Source: Roseateles violae (GTDB lineage Bacteria > Pseudomonadota > Gammaproteobacteria > Burkholderiales > Burkholderiaceae_C). Taken from it: a stretch of 64,000 nt of DNA. Below, piece by piece: positions 18,388 through 29,998 of this stretch. The first letter of the stretch is position 1. Every line of letters starts with the position of its first letter. The notes beneath the pieces were generated by a model. It saw only the letters and a program-made list of their open reading frames with translations. It had not been told where the DNA came from and made no database searches. The position numbers were made by a program, and so were the translations under genes. The DNA is taken from positions 1-64,000 of the forward strand of contig NZ_JAUHHC010000005.1 of NCBI RefSeq assembly GCF_030410485.1, in the 5' to 3' direction.

Positions 18388-18452
18388 GGGGCACTCGCAG
18401 AGATGGCGGGGAATGGCGCGAATTGTAGGCAGTGCTGCGCGCCCGCAATGAC

Positions 18453-18476
18453 AAAGGGCTCCCGCGGGAGCCCTTT
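18453..18476 (-). terminator. Intrinsic terminator between a PEP-CTERM gene and argJ
   Basis: A 24-base perfect palindrome (left arm AAAGGGCTCCCG, right arm its reverse complement ending CCCTTT) lies 40 bases past the stop of the PEP-CTERM gene read from 19184. A-rich and T-rich ends flank the GC stem, giving an intrinsic-terminator shape on the minus strand. Confidence 0.7.
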
Positions 18477-18515
18477 GCTGTGCATCGTGCGCGGTCCGCG
18501 CGCGCGGCCGTTCTC

Positions 18516-19184
18516 TTAGCGCGCCTGGCGACGCCGGCCGGCGACGAAGCCGACCACGCCGAGGCCGGCCAGCAGCAGCGCATAGCTCTCCGGCTCGGGC
18601 ACGGCACTGGCGGTGAGCAGGTCCTGGTAGGCCCCGCTGCTGAGCCGGGTCAGCGTGTAGCGGGCGGGGCCGGCATAAGCGGCGGCGGCCTGCAGATAGC
18701 CTGAGGTCATGGCCAGGAAGGCGGCATCCTCGGCCGCCGTGCTGTCCAGGCTCAGCCAGTCGAAATGGAAGCTGCCGTCGCTGGCGTTGAGCACGCCCGA
18801 AGTCTCGTGCGTGATCTCCCAGAGAGCGGTCTGGAAGGCCGCCTTCTCGGTGGCGCCATTCAAGCCGGCATAGCTGCTCGAGAACAAGCCTTGCAGCAAA
18901 CTGGCCTGCTGGCCGGAGAAGCCGCCGACCGTGAAGCGCTGGAAGCCGGCCGTCGCGCTGGCGTGGCCCTGCGCCAGTTCGACGCAGAAGGCCTCGAAGC
19001 TGTGGCCGGCGACATCGAGGTACTCCATTCCGCCGGTCAGGTAGTCGTCCGACCGCGAGGTGCTCAGCACGACGCCGCTGGTCTGCACATACTGGATGTC
19101 GAGGCTGGCGGCATGGCCGGCGCTCGCGGCGCCAAGGCCGCAGAGCGCGAGCGCCACGGCGACGGTGGACTTGAGTGCGTTCAT
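18516..19184 (-). CDS. PEP-CTERM sorting domain protein
   Basis: A 222-residue exported protein with a signal peptide ending AGHAA, a secreted domain ([51 protein letters not shown]) and a PEP-CTERM tail ([20 protein letters not shown] then AGRRRQ). The AFCVE...QTALWEI pattern recurs in PEP-CTERM proteins of environmental bacteria, whose role is thought to be in exopolysaccharide or biofilm assembly; specific function is unknown. A terminator lies downstream. The next PEP-CTERM gene is 24 bases upstream on the same strand, so they may be cotranscribed. Confidence 0.85.
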   Translation of the reverse strand: MNALKSTVAVALALCGLGAASAGHAASLDIQYVQTSGVVLSTSRSDDYLTGGMEYLDVAGHSFEAFCVELAQGHASATAGFQRFTVGGFSGQQASLLQGLFSSSYAGLNGATEKAAFQTALWEITHETSGVLNASDGSFHFDWLSLDSTAAEDAAFLAMTSGYLQAAAAYAGPARYTLTRLSSGAYQDLLTASAVPEPESYALLLAGLGVVGFVAGRRRQAR

Positions 19185-19208
19185 GGTCGGGCCTTGCGGG
19201 CAAGCGAA

Positions 19209-19751
19209 TCAGCGGGCCGAGTTCTTGGCCTTGCGGCGGCTCACCCAGAACATGCCGAGGCCGGCGGCGCCCAGCAGCGCCAGCGTCTGCGGCTCGGGCA
19301 CGCTGCTGACGTCGGTCAGCGCCGCGGAGAAGAAGCCGTTGGTCTTGTTGTCGACGTCGAAGCCGTTGACGGTCATCACCCACTGGCCGGCGCTCAGCTT
19401 GACCGGGCTCAGCTCATAGCTTTTGCGGTACCACTGGACCTCGGAGCCCTTGATGATCTCGTTCTCGCTGGTGTCGGTGACCGACAGGAACTTGAAGGCA
19501 TCGTCGGCCGCATCGAAGCGGTACTCGACGCTGCCCTGGCTCAGCACGACCGAATAGATCTCGATCTCGCCGAAATTCTTGCTGCGCGTGTTAACGACAC
19601 CGTTGAACTCGCGCTCGCTGTCGACGGTGAAGCTGTACTGCTTGGAGAAGTTGCCGTTCAGGCCACCTTGCTCGTACAGCACCGGGCTGGCCAGCACGAT
19701 CGAACCGGTGAGGGCGAGGGACAGCGAAACGAGGGCTTTCTTGAGCGTCAT
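19209..19751 (-). CDS. PEP-CTERM sorting domain protein (FxDxF-like)
   Basis: A 180-residue exported protein from the ATG at 19751 (signal peptide [20 protein letters not shown]). The beta-rich domain ([56 protein letters not shown]) resembles FxDxF-type PEP-CTERM proteins. The tail is [20 protein letters not shown] followed by SRRKAKN. The 69-base upstream extension of the frame has no signal peptide and is rejected as coding. It probably leads a two-gene unit with the PEP-CTERM gene downstream. Confidence 0.83.
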   Translation of the reverse strand: MTLKKALVSLSLALTGSIVLASPVLYEQGGLNGNFSKQYSFTVDSEREFNGVVNTRSKNFGEIEIYSVVLSQGSVEYRFDAADDAFKFLSVTDTSENEIIKGSEVQWYRKSYELSPVKLSAGQWVMTVNGFDVDNKTNGFFSAALTDVSSVPEPQTLALLGAAGLGMFWVSRRKAKNSAR

Positions 19752-19932
19752 GGTGGGCCGTAGTGAAGTTGTGGGTTGGCAGCGCGCCGGCAAAACCGCT
19801 CCTGCGCCCTTGGACTTCACTTTAGGGGGAGGGGCTTGACAGCCCCACCCCTCAACCCAGTGGACTGCGGCAGCGTTGTGCGCAATCCGTCACGCCGGCC
19901 GCCTGTGCGATGCGGCCGGTTGCTTGCCCGGC

Positions 19933-22677
<2,745 letters not shown>

Positions 22678-22902
22678 GCAGCGTGATCGATCGGTTGTCG
22701 TGGCGAGCCGGACCGAATCGACGCGCGGTCTTCGGCCTGGCCCTGGAATTCATGCGCTTGCGGGTTTCCCGCGGGCAGCAGCAACACAGCGACATGGGGG
22801 CGAACCGGCCGCAATGCAAGTCCCGCCGGCCAAGGGCTGCGCGCAAAAGCGTGGCAGTTTAGCACCCGCCCCCGTGGCGGCCGCCGCCCGTACACTGCGG
22901 CC

Positions 22903-23241
22903 ATGCCGCCCCGCCCTGCCCCGTCCCCTGGCCGGCCCGCCGTGCCCGACCCCTTGCCGATCGCCCAGGCGCTGCGGCAGCACGACGGCCTGGCCCGGCT
23001 GGGCCAGCTGATCCGCGAATCGAACCGCCGCCTGGAAGCGATCCGGCCGGCGTTGCCCGGCGCGCTGGCGAGCTTCGTCAAGCCGGGGCCGGTCGACGAG
23101 CAGGGCTGGACCCTGCTGGTGGCCAATGCCGCCGTCGCGGCCAAGCTGCGCCATCTGCAGCCGCGGCTGGAGCAGCTGCTGCAGGAGCAGGGCCTGCTGC
23201 CGGCGCTGCTGCGGATCAAGGTGCAGCAGCAACAGCCCTAG
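22903..23241 (+). CDS. DUF721 / DciA-like protein
   Basis: A 112-residue DUF721 protein. The core (IRESNRRLEAIRPALPGALA, then TLLVANAAVAAKLRHLQPRL) matches the DciA-like N-terminal KH-type domain; DciA loads the replicative helicase in many bacteria. The C-terminus is short and Gln-rich, and no helicase-binding tail is evident, so loader activity is inferred from the family. Its position divergent from secA is conserved in related genomes. The ATG start lies just after a GC-rich leader, and the real N-terminus may be shorter than the Pro-rich first 15 residues. Confidence 0.8.
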   Translation: MPPRPAPSPGRPAVPDPLPIAQALRQHDGLARLGQLIRESNRRLEAIRPALPGALASFVKPGPVDEQGWTLLVANAAVAAKLRHLQPRLEQLLQEQGLLPALLRIKVQQQQP

Positions 23242-23273
23242 CCGCGCCGCCGGCGGGGCCTGAACGGCCCAAC

Positions 23274-24284
23274 TCAGGCAGCCTGCCCACCCCAGAGTTC
23301 GGCCGGGCTGTCGATGCGGCCGTCCTCGTAGCGGACCGTCGGCCGGCAATCGTTGGAGATGGCCAGCGGCGCGTCCAGGTCCACCACATCGCAGAGCTGC
23401 CCCAGCACGAAGGCCGGCGCCATGGCCAGGCCGGTGCCCGGCATGCAGCCGACCATCACCTTGATGCCCAGCGCGCGTGCGCGCTCGGCAATCATCAGGC
23501 CCTCGGTCAGGCCGCCGCATTTGTCGAGCTTGATATTGACGATGTCGAACAGGCCCGCGATGCGCTCGAGCTCGGCGAGGCTCAGACAACTCTCGTCCGC
23601 CGCGGTCTCGCAGGGCGCGTCGATCAGCTTCATGTCCTGCTCGCGCCCGCGCGAGAAGGGCTGCTCGAGCACCATCACGCGGCAGTCGGCCAGCACCGGC
23701 AGCAGGCGCTCGATGGTGGCCGGTGTGAAGCCCTGGTTGGCGTCCACGCTGAGCCAGACCTCGGGCCGCGCCGCCCGCACCGCCCGCACTCTTTCGATGT
23801 CGAGCTCGGTCTCGCCGGTCAGCTTGAGCTTCAGCGCCCGCGCGCCGGCGAATCGCTGCGCACCGGCGGCCATCTCGGCGGGCGCATCGGCGCTCAGGGT
23901 CATGGTCGTGAGCAGCGGCTGGGGCCGGCGCAGGCCGGCAAGCTGCCAGACCGCGCAGCCGGCGCGCCGCGCCTCCAGATCCCAGAGCGCGCAGTCCAGC
24001 GCATTGCGCGCGCCGCCGGCCGGCAGCAGCTCTCGCAAGGCCTGGCGCGACAGGCCGGCCTCGATGTGGGGACGCGCCGCTTCCAGCTGGGCGGGCATGT
24101 TCGCGGGCAGGTCGCCGCTGTAATAGACCCCGGCCGCCTCGCCGCGGCCGAGCAGGCCGCCGGCGCGCAGGCTCACGTCGAGGACCGGCACGTCCCTGAA
24201 GGTGTAGCCCGAGATATGGAAGGGCTTGGCGAGGGTCAGGTCGTGCAGGCGGTAGTCAAGCGAAAGAGGCAGCGGCAGGCTCAT
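23274..24284 (-). CDS. Enolase-superfamily dipeptide epimerase or D-Glu racemase-like enzyme
   Basis: A 336-residue muconate-lactonising-subgroup enzyme. The KxK motif LKLKLTG (about 152-154) supplies one acid/base, metal ligands are D181 (SVDANQGF), E207 (VLEQPF) and D230 (TAADES), and the opposite-face Lys lies in NIKLDKCGGL (252-255). This set fits L-Ala-D/L-Glu epimerases and N-acyl-amino-acid racemase relatives, which invert an alpha carbon. The KCGG tail resembles the dipeptide epimerase group. The gene overlaps the upstream oxidoreductase gene by 29 bases, so the two are translationally linked. Its true substrate, perhaps a D-residue of an imported peptide, is inference. Confidence 0.85.
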   Translation of the reverse strand: MSLPLPLSLDYRLHDLTLAKPFHISGYTFRDVPVLDVSLRAGGLLGRGEAAGVYYSGDLPANMPAQLEAARPHIEAGLSRQALRELLPAGGARNALDCALWDLEARRAGCAVWQLAGLRRPQPLLTTMTLSADAPAEMAAGAQRFAGARALKLKLTGETELDIERVRAVRAARPEVWLSVDANQGFTPATIERLLPVLADCRVMVLEQPFSRGREQDMKLIDAPCETAADESCLSLAELERIAGLFDIVNIKLDKCGGLTEGLMIAERARALGIKVMVGCMPGTGLAMAPAFVLGQLCDVVDLDAPLAISNDCRPTVRYEDGRIDSPAELWGGQAA

Positions 24285-25428
24285 GGCGGTGTTCCTTGAT
24301 GAATCGAAGCGGTGACAACTGGCAGGCCTGGACGCCCAGCGCCTGCAAGTCGGGCGGCAGCGGCCGGCCCAGGGCCAGGGCGGCCGCGGCCCGGCCGAGG
24401 GCCGGCGCGGTCTGGATGCCATAGCCGCCCTGGCCCGCGCACCAGAAGAAGCCCGGCAGCTCGGCATCGAAGCCGAGCACCGGCCTGCGGTCGGGGCTGA
24501 AGACCCGCAGGCCGGCCCAGCGATGCCGGACCTGGCGCACCTGCAGGCCGGTGACGGTCTCGAAGCGGTCGACCGCGATGGCGACATCGAGCTCCTCGGG
24601 CTGGGCGTCGCAGGGCGGGCTCGGTGTTTCGTCGGCCGGCGAGATCAGCAGGTGGCCGGCATCGGGCTTGAAGTAATAGCTCTCGTCGACGCCGATGACG
24701 GCGGGCCAGGCGGCTATGTCCAGGCCCGGCGGCGCATCGATCAGCGCCGCCGTGCGCCGCAGCGGCTGCAGACCCAGCGGCCGCGCGCCCGCCATCGTGG
24801 CGACCGCATCGGCCCAGGCGCCGGCGGCATTGACGAGGACGGGCGCGCGATAGACGCCGCCGTCCGTATGCGCGACCCAGTCGCCGCCCTCGCGCCGCAG
24901 CGCGCGCACCGCGCTGTCCAGGCGCAGCTGCGCGCCACGCGCGCGGGCCTGGCGCAGAAAGCCCTGGTGCAGCAGGTCCACGTCGATGTCGGCCGAGCCC
25001 GCGTGGAGCACCGCGCCCTCCTGCAAGTCGGGGCGCAGGATGCCGACGCGGGCCGCCACCGCCTCGGCGCTCAGCAGCGAGGTGTGCGCGGCCAGCGCGG
25101 GATCGGCGCGGAACTGTGCCAGCAGATGCCGCTGGCCCGGACCGGCCAGGTAGAGCGTGTCCCGCGCACGCAGCAGCGGCGCCGCGGCGAAGCCGGCCGG
25201 CGGCTGTTCCAAGAAGGAGCGGCTGGCGCGGGTCAGCGCCCGGATGACCGCATTGCCATAGGCCTCGGAGAACAGCGCGGCCGAACGGCCGGTCGTGTGG
25301 TAGCCCACCTGCGACTCGGCCTCCAGCAGCACCAGCGGCCCATGCGGCGCCAGTTCGGCGGCAATCGAGGCGCCGGCCATCCCCGCCCCGACGACGATGA
25401 ATTGCAGCTGAAGCGGAGCACTGCTCAT
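24256..25428 (-). CDS. FAD-dependent D-amino-acid-oxidase-like (DAO/DadA) oxidoreductase
   Basis: A 390-residue flavoprotein from the ATG at 25428. The FAD motif FIVVGAGMAGASIAAELAPH is at the N-terminus, followed by TGRSAALFSEAYGN and a C-terminal GFFWCAGQGGYGIQTAPALG motif, as in glycine/D-amino-acid oxidases and related dehydrogenases. It deaminates or oxidises amino acids or their N-alkyl forms at the inner face of the cell. The open frame continues upstream to 25584, but that part covers the divergent promoter region and lacks the family start. It leads a two-gene unit with the epimerase and is divergent from the TonB receptor operon. Confidence 0.87.
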   Translation of the reverse strand: MSSAPLQLQFIVVGAGMAGASIAAELAPHGPLVLLEAESQVGYHTTGRSAALFSEAYGNAVIRALTRASRSFLEQPPAGFAAAPLLRARDTLYLAGPGQRHLLAQFRADPALAAHTSLLSAEAVAARVGILRPDLQEGAVLHAGSADIDVDLLHQGFLRQARARGAQLRLDSAVRALRREGGDWVAHTDGGVYRAPVLVNAAGAWADAVATMAGARPLGLQPLRRTAALIDAPPGLDIAAWPAVIGVDESYYFKPDAGHLLISPADETPSPPCDAQPEELDVAIAVDRFETVTGLQVRQVRHRWAGLRVFSPDRRPVLGFDAELPGFFWCAGQGGYGIQTAPALGRAAAALALGRPLPPDLQALGVQACQLSPLRFIKEHRHEPAAASFA

Positions 25429-25592
25429 TTCCGGATTTCCATTAAATTTTCCATTTTGGATAATTACTTTATCATTCGGAACATTGCAAAGCCATAAAAC
25501 ATGATCGGGACTTGCCCGACCTGGCCGATCGAATCGCATCTCTCCAGAAGACCGGGCCGTCGCCAGTCGCACGGGTATAAGCACATTTAACG

Positions 25593-25620
25593 TTTACACC
25601 GATGGGAAAGTTTTTATACT
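25593..25620 (+). promoter_or_regulatory. Near-consensus sigma70 promoter for the TonB receptor operon
   Basis: TTTACA (25593-25598) and TATACT (25615-25620) are 16 bases apart in an unusually A/T-rich stretch, 47 bases before the receptor start codon. The surrounding 25430-25660 is the divergent regulatory region with the oxidoreductase gene. No operator could be assigned with confidence. Confidence 0.6.
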
Positions 25621-25666
25621 AATCGGAAACTTCGTAGGTATCTTCACTCTTCCACCTGGAGAAGTC

Positions 25667-27952
25667 ATGAGTCGGTCCACCCGGTTCGTCCGCCGCGACG
25701 TGCCCTCGAGGCGCCACAAGCTGGCGTCCCTGCTGCTGCCCTGCATCGCGGCGCTGTGCGCCTCCCCGGCCTGGGCGCAGGCCAGCAACCAGGCGGCGTC
25801 GACCGACGCGGCGCGCGCCGAGAACGCCGGCGACAAGAACAGCAAGACAGCCCGCGACGCGGAGGTGCTGGACGCGGTCACCGTCACGGCCACGCGTCGA
25901 CGCGAGCCGCTGCGCGACGTGCCGCTGCGCGTCGAGGCGCTGAGCGTCGAAGGGCTGGAGCGCTCGGGCGCGGCCTCGCTGAGCGACTACATCGGCAATC
26001 TGCCGGGCGTGATGTTCAACTCCGACGGCGGCCCCGGCCGCGGCCAGCTCAATGTGCGCGGCGTCGGCGTCGGTTCGCTGGGCACGACCACCGTCGGCAC
26101 CTATATCGACGAGGTCGCCTCGGGCTCCAGCACCTCCTTCGTCGGCACGGTGGGCGTGTCGGCGCTCGATATGTCCCTGCTGGACCTGAACCATATCGAG
26201 CTGCTGCGGGGCCCGCAGGGCACGCTCTACGGCGCCGGCGCCATGGGCGGCCTCTTGAAGTACGTGACCAATGAACCGGACAGCTACGGCTTGTCCGGCA
26301 AGGTCGGCCTGGGCCTGCGCGGCAGCAAGAACGGCGCGCTGGGCCATACCGAGCATGCGGTCCTCAACGTGCCGCTGAGCGAAGGTGCGGCGGCGATGCG
26401 CGTGGCCCTGTTCAACGACCACGACGGCGGCTATATCACGGCGGTCGGCCGCGCGGCCGGCGAGCACATCAACGACGGCGACACGCGCGGCGGCCGGGTG
26501 TCCCTGCTGCTGGAGCCGATGTCCAAGATGAAGGTCCGCCTGACCGCGACCCAGCAGACGATCGAACGCGAGGGCACCGGCCTCGTGCAATACGGCTCCA
26601 CCGTCGGCGACCCGCAGTACGGCCAGCCGCTGTACGGCGATCTGACGCGCCATCTGTCGGTGGCCGAGCCCTACCGCATCAAGAACAACATCGCCTCTGC
26701 CGATCTCGAATACGACTTCGGCTGGGCGCGGCTGAACGCCATCCTGTCGGACCAGCGCATGAAGAGCCGCACCGTGCAGGACGCCAGCGACATCATCGGC
26801 GTGCCCGGCACCAACTTCGTCGAGCTCGACAATATGAGCGGGCTGGACAAGCGCACGCAGGAACTGCGCCTGACCTCGGCGCGCGGCACCGTCGAGTGGC
26901 TGCTCGGCGCCTATCACAACAAGGAGAGCGGCAGCTACGACCAGACGCTGTGGGCGCAGATGGCGGCCGACGGCTCGAACCTGACCCTGGTGACCGCCGG
27001 CACGCCCTCCAGCTTCGAGGAGAACGCAGTCTACGGCGACCTGACCTACAACCCCAGCGCCGCGCTGTCCTTCACCGTCGGCGCCCGCGTCGCGCGCAAC
27101 AAGCAGCTCTTCACCGCGCTGACCAATGGCGTGGCCGATTTCACGACGCCGGCCGAGGACGACTCGACCACCTATCTGGCCACCGCGCGCTATTCGCTCG
27201 ACAAGAACAGCAGCGTCTACTTCCGCGCCGCCAGCGGCTACCGCCCGGGCGGCCCCAACCCGCCGGCCATCGACCAGAACGGCCAGCTGGTGCCCGGCGC
27301 GCCGACCTCCTTCGGCCCCGACACGCTGTGGAGCTACGAGGCCGGCTACAAGGCCGATCTGCTGGACAAGCGCCTGTCGCTGGAACTGGCCCTGTTCGAC
27401 ATCCACTGGAGCGATCTGCAGCTGCCCATGGTCTACGGCGCCACCACCGTGCGCGGCAATGCCGGCAAGGCCGTGCTGAAGGGCATCGAACTGGCGGCCC
27501 ACTACAGGCTCGACGAGCACTGGAGCCTGGACGGCCAGCTCGCCAGCAACGAAGCAAAGCTGACCGAAGACGCGCCCGGACTGGGCCCGGCCGGCTCGCG
27601 CATCCCGAACGTCGCCAAGTTCTCGGCCAGCCTGGGTGCGCGCTATGCGTTCGCGCTGCGCGGCAAGCCCTCCTATGCCGGCCTGAACGTGACCCATGTC
27701 GGCCAGCGCAATGCCGGCTACGACGCGGCGGGCAGCTCGGTGCCCAACTTCAGCATGCCGGCCTACACCCTGGTCGATGCGCAATGGGGGCTGGACCTCG
27801 GCCGCTGGCAGATCGCCGCCTTCGTGCGCAATCTCGGCGACAAGCGGGCCATCCTGAGCGCCGACACCGCGCTGACCGCCTTCGGCGGCCCGCTGAACGC
27901 AACGCCGGCGACGCCGCGCACGATAGGCGCGACGGTGAGCGCATCCTTCTGA
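25667..27952 (+). CDS. TonB-dependent outer-membrane receptor (peptide module 1)
   Basis: A 761-residue TonB-dependent receptor. It starts with a signal peptide ending AWAQA, then a TonB-box-like stretch (AVTVTATRRREPLRDVPLRV). The plug follows (SDYIGNLPGVMFNSDGG, GPQGTLYGAGAMGG), and then the beta-barrel, which ends GATVSASF with the required terminal Phe. Such receptors move scarce large ligands across the outer membrane using proton-motive force. It is close to the receptor at 59009 (shared GAGAMGG and KYVTNEP segments). With hydrolases and an MFS pump downstream, a peptide ligand is likelier than a siderophore; that is inference. Confidence 0.95.
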   Translation: MSRSTRFVRRDVPSRRHKLASLLLPCIAALCASPAWAQASNQAASTDAARAENAGDKNSKTARDAEVLDAVTVTATRRREPLRDVPLRVEALSVEGLERSGAASLSDYIGNLPGVMFNSDGGPGRGQLNVRGVGVGSLGTTTVGTYIDEVASGSSTSFVGTVGVSALDMSLLDLNHIELLRGPQGTLYGAGAMGGLLKYVTNEPDSYGLSGKVGLGLRGSKNGALGHTEHAVLNVPLSEGAAAMRVALFNDHDGGYITAVGRAAGEHINDGDTRGGRVSLLLEPMSKMKVRLTATQQTIEREGTGLVQYGSTVGDPQYGQPLYGDLTRHLSVAEPYRIKNNIASADLEYDFGWARLNAILSDQRMKSRTVQDASDIIGVPGTNFVELDNMSGLDKRTQELRLTSARGTVEWLLGAYHNKESGSYDQTLWAQMAADGSNLTLVTAGTPSSFEENAVYGDLTYNPSAALSFTVGARVARNKQLFTALTNGVADFTTPAEDDSTTYLATARYSLDKNSSVYFRAASGYRPGGPNPPAIDQNGQLVPGAPTSFGPDTLWSYEAGYKADLLDKRLSLELALFDIHWSDLQLPMVYGATTVRGNAGKAVLKGIELAAHYRLDEHWSLDGQLASNEAKLTEDAPGLGPAGSRIPNVAKFSASLGARYAFALRGKPSYAGLNVTHVGQRNAGYDAAGSSVPNFSMPAYTLVDAQWGLDLGRWQIAAFVRNLGDKRAILSADTALTAFGGPLNATPATPRTIGATVSASF

Positions 27953-27975
27953 CCCTGTAGTGCCTTGGTGAAAAG

Positions 27976-28010
27976 AATGCCGGCGCCGCGCATCTCGCGG
28001 CGCCGGCATT
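27976..28010. terminator. Perfect 15-base hairpin between the TonB receptor and hydrolase genes
   Basis: Arms 27976-27990 (AATGCCGGCGCCGCG) and 27996-28010 are exact complements around CATCT, 24 bases after the receptor stop and just before the ribosome site of the next gene. Only a short T-tract follows, so it may attenuate or stabilise the receptor mRNA rather than fully stop transcription. Confidence 0.55.
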
Positions 28011-28032
28011 TCGAGATGGAGAGAGTGATTCG

Positions 28033-29991
28033 ATGAAACTGATCAGACTCGCAGCGGCCGGCAGCCTGCTCGCCATCGCCGCATCGGTGGCGGCCAACCC
28101 GCAAGCGGCGACAAGCCCGGCGAGTGCGCCCGCCACCATCGCCGCCGCGCCGCAGCTCGAGGCCGCCGACCTCGCAGCCTGGCTCGATGGCCGGGTGCCC
28201 TACGCGCTGAAGAGCGGCGACATCGCCGGCGCGGTGATCGTCGTCGTCAAGGACGGCAAGGTCTTGCTGCAAAAGGGCTATGGCTACGCCGACGTCGCCG
28301 CCAAGACGAGCATGGATCCCGAGACCACGATGGTGCGGCCGGGCTCGACCTCCAAGCTGTTCACCTGGACGGCGGTGATGCAACTGGTGCAGCAGGGCAA
28401 GCTCGACCTGGACCGCAACGTCAACGACTACCTGGACTTCAAGATCGAGGAGCGCTTCGGCAAGCCGATCACCTTGCGCGATCTGATGAACCACCGCGCC
28501 GGTTTCGAGGAGGGCCTGAAGGACGTGCTCGCCTACGATCCCAAGCAGGCCCAGACCACCGAGCAATACCTGAAGCAGCATCCGCGCCCGATGCTGTTCG
28601 CGCCGGGCCAGGTGCCGGCCTATTCCAACTACGGCGTCGCGCTGGCCGGCTATATCGTCCAGCGCGTCAGCGGCGAACCGTTCGAGCGCTATGTCGAGCG
28701 ACATGTCTTCCAGCCCCTGGGCATGATGCACAGCACCATGGCCCATCCGCTGCCCGAGCGCTTCCAGAAGCTGGCGGCCCAGGGCTATCGCCAGGCCAGC
28801 GACGACAAGCCCTCGCCCTTCGAGTTCATCACCACCGCGCCGGCCGGCAGCGCCACGATGACGGCGGCCGATATGGCGCGCTTCATGCTGGCCCATCTGC
28901 AGCAGGGCAGCCTCGATAGCTACGCGATGCTGAGCCCGGCCACCACGGCGCTGATGCACAGCCCCAGCCAGCCGCCCGGGCCGGCCGGCTTCGCCGTGAT
29001 GGCCCATGGCTTCTTCTCCGGCACGCAGAACGGCCGCACGGTGATCGGCCATGGCGGCGACACCATCGTCTTCCACACCGAGATGAATCTGCTGCCGCAA
29101 GAAGGCGTCGGCATCTTCTTCAGCTTCAACAGCCGCGGCAAGGACGCCGCCGTCTACGGCGCCCGCAAGGAGCTGTTCGACGGCTTCATGGACCGCTACT
29201 TCCCGGCCCCGCCGCAGGCCGAGCCGCCCGCCCTGGCCTCGGCCGCGGCCGACGCCCAGCGCATCGCCGGCCGCTACCAGAGCTCGCGCCGGATCGAGAA
29301 CGGCTTCCTCAGCGCCCTCTACCTGATGTCGCAGACGGTGATCACGGCCAAGTCCGACGGCACGATCACGGTGCCCAACTTCATGGGCGGCAGCGACGAC
29401 TTCCGCGAGATCGCCCCGCAGCGCTGGCGCAAGATCGGCGGCGCGCAGGAGCTGCTGCTGAGCGAGGTCGATGGCGTCAAGACCGTGATCGACAGCGAGA
29501 ACCCGGTCTCGGTGCTGCAAGAGGCGTCCTTCCTGCGCTCGGCGCCGCTGACCCTGACGCTGCTCTCGCTGTCGGTGCTGGTGCTGCTCGGCACGCTGCT
29601 GATATGGCCGATCGGCGCCCTGCTGCGCCGCGCCGACCGCGCGAGCAGCGGCGCCTCGCCCGCAGTCCAGCGCCTGCGCCGCTGGCAGCGCATCGCCGTC
29701 GCCGTCGACGCCGTCTATCTGCTGGCCTGGCTGCTGCTGATCCAGCCGGTGCTGAACACCGATCTGGCGATCTACAACAGCGCCAACGACGGGCTGATCG
29801 GCGCGCTGCAGATCGCCGGCCTGGCGCCGGTGGCGGCTGCGGTCGTCGGCGTCGGGGCCGCCTGGCGCATGCAGGCGAGCGATGCCTCGCGCCTGTCCCG
29901 CATCTGGAGCCTGCTGGTGGCGGCCGCCCTGCTGGGCGTGGTCTGGATCGGCGTGGTGGGCCAGCTGATGAGCTGGAACCTCAACTACTGA
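28033..29991 (+). CDS. S12-type serine hydrolase with C-terminal membrane helices
   Basis: A 652-residue penicillin-binding-protein-like/class C beta-lactamase-fold hydrolase. The catalytic set is complete: S105-T-S-K108 (GSTSKLF), Y197-S-N199 (YSNYG) and H340-G-G. A signal-like N-terminus (LIRLAAAGSLLAIAASVAA) exports it, and after residue 500 four hydrophobic segments (starting LTLTLLSLSVLVLLGTLLIW, last LLGVVWIGVVGQL) anchor it in the inner membrane with the catalytic domain in the periplasm. Family members are D-stereospecific peptidases, esterases or amidases. The MFS gene follows after 7 bases, so they act as an operon, and periplasmic trimming before import is likely. Confidence 0.9.
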   Translation: MKLIRLAAAGSLLAIAASVAANPQAATSPASAPATIAAAPQLEAADLAAWLDGRVPYALKSGDIAGAVIVVVKDGKVLLQKGYGYADVAAKTSMDPETTMVRPGSTSKLFTWTAVMQLVQQGKLDLDRNVNDYLDFKIEERFGKPITLRDLMNHRAGFEEGLKDVLAYDPKQAQTTEQYLKQHPRPMLFAPGQVPAYSNYGVALAGYIVQRVSGEPFERYVERHVFQPLGMMHSTMAHPLPERFQKLAAQGYRQASDDKPSPFEFITTAPAGSATMTAADMARFMLAHLQQGSLDSYAMLSPATTALMHSPSQPPGPAGFAVMAHGFFSGTQNGRTVIGHGGDTIVFHTEMNLLPQEGVGIFFSFNSRGKDAAVYGARKELFDGFMDRYFPAPPQAEPPALASAAADAQRIAGRYQSSRRIENGFLSALYLMSQTVITAKSDGTITVPNFMGGSDDFREIAPQRWRKIGGAQELLLSEVDGVKTVIDSENPVSVLQEASFLRSAPLTLTLLSLSVLVLLGTLLIWPIGALLRRADRASSGASPAVQRLRRWQRIAVAVDAVYLLAWLLLIQPVLNTDLAIYNSANDGLIGALQIAGLAPVAAAVVGVGAAWRMQASDASRLSRIWSLLVAAALLGVVWIGVVGQLMSWNLNY

Positions 29992-29998
29992 GCCGCGC

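Noticed and set aside
17149-19383. A very long open frame through argJ and past its start
   Set aside because: Only the part from the ATG at 18387 matches ArgJ; the upstream part is in the shadow of the PEP-CTERM gene in another frame and has no homology.
25619-28009. A 796-codon minus-strand frame opposite the TonB receptor
   Set aside because: Shadow of a real receptor; no motifs, and it would overlap a well-supported promoter.
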